A stretch of DNA of 15,000 nucleotides from the NCBI GenBank assembly GCA_018398765.1, contig JAHBMJ010000743.1, positions 1 through 15,000 of the forward strand, written 5' to 3'. The notes under the pieces are model-generated. The model did no database searches and was not told the origin of the DNA. It saw only the letters and a list, made by a program, of their open reading frames with translations. Shown here in pieces: positions 9,148 through 15,000 of the stretch. The position numbers were made by a program, and so were the translations under genes. Source of the stretch: Chromera velia. Its lineage: Eukaryota; Sar; Chromeraceae. Numbering within the stretch: position 1 is the stretch's first letter; every line of letters begins with the position of its first letter.

Positions 9148-9895
9148 CGTCAAGCTGGGGGAGGACACACTCACTGCTTGTGCTGTGGAACTGATGTCAT
9201 TGATGAGTCTGCTTTTTGTCAGCACGAGGGCCCGTCTCACGAAAGAAAATATTTGTCTTGCTGTTGTATGAATGGGAAGAGAGGAAAAGAAAGAGAAGCA
9301 TCGAGCTGAGGGAGGGTATACACTGCTTGTACTGTGGAACTGATGATCAGTCTCAGACTGCTTTTTATCAGTATGGAGGCCTGTCTCATAAAGGAAAACA
9401 TTTGCCTCGCTGTTGTATGAATGGGAAGAGGGGAAAAGAAAGAGAGACGTTGAGTTGGGGGAGGATACACTCACTGCTTGTACTTTGGAACTGATGATGA
9501 GTCTGCTTTCAGTCAGTATGGGGGCCGGTCTCATAAAAGAAAATATTTGCCTCGTTGTTGTATGAATGGGAAAAGAGGAAAAGAAAGAGAGGCGTTGAGC
9601 TGGAGGAGGATACACTCACTGCTTGTGCTGTGGAACTGATGATGAGTCTACTTTCTGTCAGCACGAGGGCCCGTCTCACGAAGAAAAATGTTTGCCTCGG
9701 TGTTGTGCAGATAGGAAGAGAAGAAAACGAAGAGAGACGTCGAGCTGGGGGAGGATACACTCACTGCTTGTGCCGTAGAACTGGTGAGAAGTCTCCTTTC
9801 TGTCAGCACAAGGGTCTGTCTCGCCAAGGAAAATGTTTACCTCGCTGTAACAGTTGTACAGATGGCGGATCCGGAGAGAAGAAACGAGAGAGACG
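9148..9895. repeat. Minisatellite, five units of about 145-151 bp
   Basis: The landmark GAGGAYACACTCACTGCTTG begins at 9161, 9312 (shortened), 9461, 9606 and 9751. That gives periods of 151, 149, 145 and 145 bp. Each unit also carries AACTGATGATGAGTCT, a YGTCTCRCRAA word, TTGCCTCG and GGAAGAGAGGAAAAGAAAG. The last unit decays after about 9860. The periods are not all multiples of three, so frames through the array shift from unit to unit. The open frames on both strands are not credible as protein repeats. Confidence 0.92.
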
Positions 9896-10104
9896 GGCTG
9901 TCTGTCTACAAATACAACATACTGTGCAAACATGATGTGCAGTGTCAATGCTTCGAGCAACTTTCATTTCTGCCTCAAAGTCAGGTTGACAACCCGACAG
10001 GAGAAGGTTGCTTTACTCTGGGAAAAACAACAAAAAGGATACACTCTCAAAAATCCGTGGAGATGACCAAGAAAAAAATCATAGCTGCACTGATGCTGCA
10101 CTGA
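9862..10104 (+). CDS. Hypothetical 80-residue frame after the minisatellite
   Basis: The family is unknown. This start is the first Met after the frame leaves the minisatellite (ATGG at 9862); the frame is open back to 9784, but that part is repeat. The product begins MADPERRNERDGLSVYKY, then has a Cys cluster (C-x6-C-x-C in LCKHDVQCQCFEQ), a polar middle and a Lys-rich end (MTKKKIIAALMLH), and stops with TGA. Its reading frame is the same as that of the RNase H-like remnant at 10222-10440, with TGA and TAA between them. The two could therefore be parts of one decayed reading frame. It may equally be chance. Confidence 0.25.
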   Translation: MADPERRNERDGLSVYKYNILCKHDVQCQCFEQLSFLPQSQVDNPTGEGCFTLGKTTKRIHSQKSVEMTKKKIIAALMLH

Positions 10105-10221
10105 GACCAACGTACTGGGGGGAAAGGGATAGAGCTATATGTAGCTCTGCAATGTGTAACGGAAACACTTGAATCTCCAAGCAGTTCAGAGCCAACTTAA
10201 TTAAGAAGTCCAGAGTTACGG

Positions 10222-10440
10222 GTCTCAAAAAGCAGATGCCTGCCAACCTCAGGAAAAAAGTCAGGAAAGTTGGGCCACGGTGGCTGCATGGCGGCCGCGG
10301 AGGGTATTCAGTACATGTACCCTGCGCGCCGGCCTGCAGCCCGTGCTGCACAGTCTGCATGATTTGTCTAATTGTCTGACCTTCATGCAGATTATGGCCT
10401 ATCTGGCTCAAACGGTATGACAAACACCAGCTGTGAGTAA
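10222..10440 (+). pseudogene. Possible Ty1/copia-type RNase H remnant
   Basis: One reading frame, broken by a TGA and a TAA, contains three motifs in the order and spacing of a copia-type RNase H. VSKSRCLPT resembles the V-S-W-x-S-x-x-Q-P-T stretch. About 13 residues later, MAAAEGIQYM (from 10288) resembles the E-A-E-Y-M-A-A-A-E-x-x-Q region. About 30 residues further, LHADYGLSGSNGMTNT (from 10381) resembles the catalytic V-D-N-Q-x-A-I-x-L-x-x-N block. The Glu-Ala-Glu-Tyr core and the DNQ triad are damaged, so it cannot be active. The match was made from memory of the family and not by alignment. The nearby reverse transcriptase-like piece supports it but lies on the opposite strand. Confidence 0.35.
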
Positions 10441-10489
10441 TAGTGGTAGAGGATTAAAGTGTGATCAATCATAAAGTGCATGTGATCAA

Positions 10490-10600
10490 GATGTATAATA
10501 ATTATTTATTTTAATAATAATTACTCATTATAATAATCATTAAGGGCTTAAAGTCTCTTTAATATATAATGATTATTTAAATTGATAATCATTATACATC
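10490..10600. mobile_element. AT-rich foldback element, family 1 copy B
   Basis: GATGTATAAT at 10490-10499 pairs with ATTATACATC at 10591-10600, and pairing continues imperfectly inward. On the minus strand the right end reads TGTATAATGATTATCAAT, identical to the left end of the element at 3051-3241. It has no coding capacity. Confidence 0.65.
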
Positions 10601-10604
10601 CACC

Positions 10605-10656
10605 CTATAATGATTATCAACTTAACTAATGAGTGAATAATCATTAGTGAGTTAAC
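10605..10656. repeat. Palindromic ATAATGATTATCAA-containing block
   Basis: ATAATGATTATCAA is followed by overlapping palindromes: TTAACT (10622-10627) with AGTTAA (10650-10655), and ACTAATGA (10625-10632) with TCATTAGT (10641-10648). The same words (ATAATGATTATCAA, and CACTAATGAT on the opposite strand) occur in the 3051-3241 element. This looks like a partial third copy of that family. Confidence 0.55.
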
Positions 10657-10687
10657 CTATTGATATAAGCTACTATGGGCTGGAGCT

Positions 10688-10772
10688 GTATTGCATACTA
10701 GAAAGAATTAGCTTTCTATCGTCAGAGCCCTGATAATATTGCATACTAGAAAGAATGAGCTTTCTATCACCA
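10688..10772. repeat. 48-bp tandem duplication
   Basis: TATTGCATACTAGAAAGAAT with AGCTTTCTATC following begins near 10690 and again 48 bp later (GCATACTAGAAAG at 10693 and at 10741). CTAGAAAGAATGA also occurs at 3256-3268, next to the other foldback copy. Confidence 0.8.
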
Positions 10773-10881
10773 AAGCTCTGGCACTGAAGCCGCCAGCCTG
10801 CCAAAGCCCAGAGTTTGATTGACAGACCATAGAGTCACAGAAAGGCTTCTTAGGGGTATCTGGCTTCCAGACTTAAGATCC

Positions 10882-11463
10882 TCAAAGTAAGACCAACTGT
10901 CCATATACTTGCATACATAAGCACTCATAGGCAGATCCGCTAATCTGACACACCCTGAATTCGAAGCCTTTTGACCATTCAGATCCATCCTGTCCTGCCC
11001 GTTTGAGACCAAAAAGCTTAGTTCCAAAAGCTCTTACTGGTTCTGCATCTGTAGCTTGACTTTTAAGATCCAATCTGCATCACGCCCCTGCTCCTTTTCC
11101 AGTAGGCTTCGTGAGGGTCTCGATCAATCCAGCACTCCTGCCATCGACGTTTCATCAAACAGATACGGATAAGTAGATGATACTCACTTGCACGGACCCG
11201 GCTAACCCGAATCCATCAGCTAGAAGTCTAGCCTTGCAACCGATAGGAAGGTCCTGATATATATATTCATCTCCAGACCAGACTGAATGAAACCTGTTGT
11301 GCAACTGACTATGTTGCTCTCCCACAGTTGATTCTGTTATCCAAAGAGCATCGTCATGTCTGGTTTGAGAGGCCTTGCAACTGTCAACATAGAGGGAATT
11401 CGGTATGCAGGAGCCTCCATACGGGAAGTTTGGGGGACAGCATGTTGAGCATAGGACAGCCAG
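10882..11463 (-). pseudogene. Degenerate Ty1/copia-type reverse transcriptase fragment
   Basis: Reading leftwards in a single frame of about 190 codons, copia-type reverse transcriptase landmarks appear in order. A region like D-A-L-W-x-x-E-x...E-x-x-x-L-x-x-N (DDALWITESTVGEQ, then LHN) lies at about 11358-11300. KARLLADGF follows at 11235-11209. KLFGLKRAG (11019-10993) matches the conserved Y-G-L-K-Q-A block. Then come GF, SAYECLC and GQLVLL (about 10902-10885), which normally precede Y-V-D-D. The spacing from KARL to GLK is 75 codons, a little short of what I recall for the family. The frame has TGA codons at 11157, 11154, 11082 and 10884, and the catalytic Y-V-D-D is missing. A shifted frame reads YFEDL there. 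It is therefore a dead fragment. No long terminal repeats were seen. Assignment is by motif recognition only. Confidence 0.55.
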
Positions 11464-11979
11464 CTAGGCTACTTCAGGGTGGTTCAGTCTGCATGACTGC
11501 TGAACAGAAGAACGGGCCCCCCAAACGCAACCAACTGAAAAGATGACACAGATCTAAAGAAACCAAGAAAAACTTAACTTATGGGTATTCAAACAAGCCT
11601 ATTTTTGATGCTGGAGGTGGTTTGTACGTCAAGAAAAGAGGAAGCAGACTCTTTGGCGGATGCTCCCGACTGTGGCTGAAAACTTCAGTGAAAAGCCGAT
11701 TTTGAGCTCCAAGTAAAGCCGAATAGTTGAGGCTGGTCGGACTCCTGGTCCCGCGGGCCGGGCGTACCATACTTGCTATCCTGGCCCATGTCTACGCGCA
11801 TCCCTAACCGGCTCCATCCATGCTGTACGCATGAACACCTTCAGTCTTTCAACCATCTTTTAACCTGCTCTCCATCTGTGTGCCTTCCAGAACGGTCCAA
11901 TAGCGCATTGCTAGTCCTTTCTCAACTTCTGAATCACTGTGCTTATTACTCGATTAGCAGTGTTCTCAGAAACCCTTCT
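11464..11979. other. Flank of the reverse transcriptase fragment, no gene called
   Basis: On the minus strand, 11520-11467 continues the reverse transcriptase frame (GARSSVQQSCRLNHPEVA) up to an in-frame TAG at 11466-11464, and may be the linker before the domain. The remainder has 63-72 codon frames on both strands with no recognisable feature. Confidence 0.4.
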
Positions 11980-12460
11980 CTTACTGCTTGAAATGTTTTT
12001 TTCAGTTTCTGCAGCTGTGCAACGCTGTGCAACTCCATCTCTGGGGTGGGCAGATTATTACCAGGATTGGTCCAATCTCGGCAATAATCTTGAGGTTTAC
12101 AGAAACTGAAGGAACAGCTATAAGGCCTTGTACATAGACTACTGAGGGTGCCAAAAGCTCTTCATTCGCCGCTGGAAGTGTTTCCTTCGGTTTCTGCAGC
12201 TGTGCTACTTCATCCCTGGCGTTGGGAGATTATTGTCAGGATTGGTCCAATCTGGGCAATAATCTTGAGGTTTGCAGAAACTGAAGGAACAGCTGCAGGG
12301 CCTTACACATAGACTACTAGGGGTGCCAGAAGCTCTTTGTTTGCCGCTTGCAGTGTTTCTTTCGGTTTCTATACCTAAGAGACAATACTTGAGGTCTGTC
12401 TGGTTGCTTAACTTATTGTTAGAGTTCGTCCAATCTGTGACAATAATTTTTGGGGGGGTC
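11980..12460. repeat. Tandem repeat of 175-185 bp with a hairpin in every unit
   Basis: TTCAGTTTCTGCAGCTGTGC begins at 12001, its variant TTCGGTTTCTGCAGCTGTGC at 12186 and TTCGGTTTCT at 12361, giving steps of 185 and 175 bp. Units share CATAGACTACT, AGCTCTT and GTGTTTC words. Each holds a hairpin: 12052-12090, 12227-12265 (the best, an 18-bp stem around a central T, mostly paired) and 12413-12446. The first two hairpins lie between CAGTTTCTGCAG-type and CTGCAGAAACTG-type words, making a nested inverted repeat. No coding potential. Confidence 0.85.
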
Positions 12461-12785
12461 CGCTAGGGTAATCGACTTAAAATATTACTAGATGAATTTT
12501 AGGGGTTACACATAGGGTATGTTAGTATTTATCGTCACCGCTACACTAAAAACCATTTTTTTAGGACTTATTACATTAAATGACTTCAAACAAAGTCAAC
12601 ATCTTATCAGAATGCTCACTAGTTTGCTTGCAATCTGCGATGAAAGTCTTGTCTCCAGGTGACTTCTAGAAAGGGCTCATAAACTCATAATCCGTAATAT
12701 ATAGTAAAATAGGGTAAACAGCCCCCTTCTCTGGACCCTCCTTAAAAAAATAAAAGAAAACCGTGATGATGCGATAATGTTATCA
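12461..12785. other. AT-rich unassigned stretch
   Basis: No frame of note and no recognised motif. Confidence 0.5.
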
Positions 12786-12896
12786 CTAGACTTCAATCTC
12801 AACATCGATGACAACATCAAGGTCCTTCATGAGGAGCTTTTTGAACGTTTCTTCGACTTTTTGCAGCTCATCCTCCTCTATGAATAGACCTTTTCC
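12786..12896 (-). CDS. Candidate terminal exon, 36 codons, unknown protein
   Basis: Reading leftwards, 36 sense codons end in TAG at 12788-12786. The product is strongly amphipathic and acidic (FIEEDELQKVEETFKKLL, then KDLDVVIDVEIEV), helix followed by strand in character, which is not expected of random AT-rich DNA. There is no Met at the start. The frame is closed upstream by a TAG whose AG could be a splice acceptor (GCTATAG before GGAAAAGG), although no polypyrimidine tract precedes it. I read it as a possible last exon or a gene fragment of unknown family. No partner exon could be identified. Confidence 0.3.
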   Translation of the reverse strand, partial: GKGLFIEEDELQKVEETFKKLLMKDLDVVIDVEIEV

Positions 12897-13580
12897 CTAT
12901 AGCCTTCTCCTACGACTTTTGCATGGTGCAACCAATAAAAATAACAGCAAGACCAATAGTATTAAGGCAAAATTTGGGCTGCAATAGAACCAGGCTCGCG
13001 GCGGCTGCTGTTGCTCTGCAGCCTTCCGAGAGAGGCCAACTAGTCAACTTAACGCCTCTTCCATCAGTCTCTCCCCCTCCCCTAGCCCCTCCCTTTGCCC
13101 CTGAATCCCTAGCCTAAATCCTTGATAGCGCCTGATAGGCGCTCAAAAGACTACAGAAGAAGAGAATTAATAATTTTTATTGTCTTTTGTATGAACTACA
13201 GCGGGAAACCTTGTGCTTTCTGGGAGATGAGTGACGGCATACAAGGAAAAAAAAATATTGGTAGTCTTTCAAAAGATGTCATAATCTTGTAATCCATAAT
13301 CAGTTGTAAGAGACATACCATAAAAAGGGGGGTATATGATTATTTTTTCCCGTAATCACACTTAATTTCACCGGATTTGAGCTTTTTAAGATGAACTACA
13401 TTCCTTTAGCCTGCTGGGAGCACGGCTCTACTCTAGCAAAGCCAACTTCATTCATTCATTCATAATCTATGTTTTTATTATATGTTTTGTATGATCCTAC
13501 CTATAAAATCTTAATCATAATTGAAAAAGTTGAATACCCTAGGGTCCTAGGGGGGTCCGGCTCCTCTATGTTTTCGCTGT
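12897..13580. other. Unassigned stretch with a small hairpin
   Basis: It contains a perfect 7-bp hairpin, AGCGCCT (13127-13133), GAT, AGGCGCT (13137-13143). The words ATGAACTACA...TGGGAG occur near 13191 and again near 13391. A GGGGGGTCCG word at 13550 also occurs at 12452. The plus-strand frame at 12923-13117 is Pro-rich without family features and is not called. Confidence 0.45.
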
Positions 13581-14044
13581 CGCATGCCGGGGGCGAGTGA
13601 GGTGCTTTTTGCCCCCCTAAAGCGGCGCATTTCTGCAAAAAACTCGTTCTCATAATTGGTAAGGAGTTAGAAGCTGAAACTTTGTGTAAAAAGACGTTGT
13701 AACGATAGAAAAATAACTATGGAACAGATTTTTTGTATAATTTCTAGAAACATAGGCTGCCATACAAATTTTTTGATTTTAAGGCCATTTTTTAACGGTT
13801 TTGAATAGACTACTAAGTAAGAAAAACGGTATAAAACTTACAAAATTTGTATGGCACCCTATGTTTCTAGAAATAATATAAAGAATCTGTTCTATAGTTC
13901 TTTTTCTATCGTTACAACGTCTTCTTACACAAAGTTTCAGCTTTTAACTCCTTATCAATTATGAGAACGAGTTTTTTGCGGAAAAGCGCCGGTCTCCTAT
14001 GTAGAAGGGGGGGCAAAAAGCACCCCAGTCGCCCCCAGCATGCG
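13581..14044. mobile_element. 464-bp foldback element with arms of about 200 bp
   Basis: CGCATGC at 13581 and GCATGCG at 14038-14044 mark the ends. The arms then match as reverse complements: GGTGCTTTTTGCCCCCC near the outer ends, and about 140 bases further in (13635-13774 against the right arm) with ten mismatches by hand count. A roughly 16-base insertion sits in the right arm between these blocks. The loop (about 13775-13840) is unique and AT-rich. There is no coding frame. Long arms of this kind occur in Mutator-like and foldback elements, but I found no target duplication to assign a family. Confidence 0.8.
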
Positions 14045-14120
14045 GTTCTTCTCTACTTGTTTGAGTGTTTTGCAGCTAGTTTTTTATAGCAGGGGTAGCA
14101 GGTCAACAATGACATTCTGA

Positions 14121-14282
14121 ATTATTATCAAAGTTCGGCCGACAGCAAAAGAATATTGTCTAGCACCAGAAGTATGGCCACCCTGGATCATTTCTGACAG
14201 GAAAAGTCCTCGGCAAGACGTAAAAAGGCCAAGTAAGCCAAGGAGGCAGAAGAAGGACGGACTGGATGAATTGGTATGTTAG
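14121..14282 (+). CDS. Coding-like fragment, 53 codons, unknown protein
   Basis: The frame is open from just after a TGA at 14118-14120 to TAG at 14280-14282 and has no Met near its start. The product is KVRPTAKEYCLAPEVWPPW, followed by a Lys/Arg/Pro-rich tail (RQDVKRPSKPRRQKKDG, then LDELVC). A Trp-Pro-Pro-Trp segment followed by a basic Pro-rich tail is loosely like the C-terminal tails of some Mutator-type transposases. That comparison is weak and from memory. It starts 77 bp after the long-arm foldback element, which makes a transposon origin worth considering. It could also be a terminal exon. Confidence 0.3.
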   Translation: MIIKVRPTAKEYCLAPEVWPPWIISDRKSPRQDVKRPSKPRRQKKDGLDELVC

Positions 14283-14359
14283 TATAGACTTTTACCAATC
14301 TTGTGTTTATTGTGTACACTGCTTCATTGCCTGCAGACCGGAAGGGTCTCTGTTTCATC

Positions 14360-14387
14360 AGCTTGCTACCGTGAGCTTGCTGCCGTG
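14360..14387. repeat. 14-bp tandem duplication
   Basis: AGCTTGCTACCGTG (14360-14373) is followed directly by AGCTTGCTGCCGTG (14374-14387), with one mismatch. Confidence 0.85.
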
Positions 14388-14399
14388 TAGCTCCTGGGA

Positions 14400-14911
14400 A
14401 GTCTCCTTCGCTTTTCTTCTTTCCTTTCTTCCTACCTTCCTCCGGACCTTCCTCTCTTTCTTCCTTCCACCAGCCTTCCACGCCCTCCAACCCTTCCACC
14501 ATTCCTGGATCACCCTTCTCTAGACCCTTCCTCTCTCGCTTCATCCCTCCTTTGCTCCCTTTCTTACTTCCTCGCTCCCTTACGCTCTTTTCTCCTTCCT
14601 TCCTGCCTTAATTCTTTCTTTCTTTCCTTCTTTCTCCTTTCTTCCTTCCGTCTTTCCTTCCTCCCACCCTTCCTTCTGTCTGCCCTTCCACCCTTTTTCC
14701 GCCTTCTTCCCTTCCTCCCTATCACCCTTCCTTCTTTTCTTCCTCTTTCCCTCCTTCAGCTTCCTTTATTCCTTTTTTTATTCTTTCTTTCCTTACTCTC
14801 TTGCTCAGTCTCACTGCCTTTCTACCTCTTTCTCTGCTTTACTCCCTGCCTTACTCCCTACTTGTCTGTCTCCCTGGATCATTCCCTTTTTTACCCTTCT
14901 TTCGTACCTTT
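14400..14911. repeat. Pyrimidine-rich CTTC/CCTT region
   Basis: The plus strand is about entirely C and T in loosely repeated CTTC, CCTT and CTCC words, more diverged than the tract at 7988-8115. Frames here are repeat artefacts. Confidence 0.8.
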
Positions 14912-15000
14912 CTTTTGATCCGACTCTCCACCTTTTTCCTTTCTCTCACTCTCTGATCTCTTTTGATCCGACTCTCCACCTTTTTCCTTTCTCTCACTCT
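14912..15000. repeat. 48-bp tandem repeat cut by the window edge
   Basis: CTTTTGATCCGACTCTCCAC begins at 14912 and again at 14960. The copies are identical as far as the window shows, and the array continues beyond 15000. Confidence 0.85.

Noticed and set aside
9130-9760. Minus-strand frames with a recurring MYPPP...LSFFSS motif, as a possible repeat protein
   Set aside because: The motif recurs because the DNA does. Unit lengths of 145, 149 and 151 bp put successive units in different frames, so no single protein repeat is maintained.
10079-10423. 114-codon minus-strand frame
   Set aside because: It lies opposite the RNase H-like reading. It has no recognisable feature and is best explained as a shadow.
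13191-13464. Two short frames, both starting Met-Asn-Tyr with a Trp-Glu later
   Set aside because: They share only about 16 bases in two blocks, which is too little to claim a duplicated small gene.

Overview
This window looks like eukaryotic nuclear, non-genic DNA. It has no compact operon-like gene layout and no intact long open reading frame outside simple repeats. It does have long tri-, tetra- and dinucleotide tracts, a minisatellite, several foldback (MITE-like) elements and decayed retrotransposon coding sequence. The species cannot be named from the sequence. The density of GGAA/GTGA/CTTC-type tracts would suit a repeat-rich protist or an invertebrate, but that is only an impression. 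I recognise no complete gene, rRNA, tRNA or CRISPR array.

Layout. 1-1365: AT-rich sequence with two (TA)n runs, a degenerate GTACA tract and one small coding-like block (322-522, +). 1366-2325: an almost 1 kb interrupted GTGA/ATGA tetranucleotide tract. 2326-3050: unassigned. 3051-3241: an AT-rich foldback element. 3346-3505 (-): a coding-like terminal-exon candidate, immediately preceded on its own strand by about 0.9 kb of TTCC polypyrimidine (the GGAA tract at 3531-4422). 4423-4478: one truncated unit of a minisatellite. 4479-9147: a 4.67 kb segment bounded by about 43-bp inverted repeats. It seems to have inserted into the minisatellite, because the array resumes at 9148 exactly where the left unit broke off. 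This segment carries a second foldback element (6475-6763), a cluster of hairpins with ATTATTGCC stems and a large simple-repeat block (7336-8530). 9148-9895: five units of the roughly 147-bp minisatellite.

9896-11520 holds two pieces that resemble a Ty1/copia-type polyprotein: an RNase H-like piece on + (10222-10440) and a reverse-transcriptase-like piece on - (10882-11463). Between them lie a further AT-rich foldback element and a 48-bp tandem repeat. 11980-12460 is a tandem repeat of 175-185 bp whose units each contain a hairpin of the same ATTATTGCC family found inside the 4.67 kb segment. 12786-12896 (-) and 14121-14282 (+) are short coding-like blocks. 13581-14044 is a foldback element with arms of about 200 bp. 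14400-15000 is pyrimidine-rich and ends in a 48-bp tandem repeat that runs off the window.

The best candidates for something undescribed are the 4.67 kb inverted-repeat element with its reconstructable empty site, and the nested-hairpin repeat family shared by two places 5 kb apart. The coding-like fragments do not form a pathway. They look like remnants of mobile elements or isolated exons.
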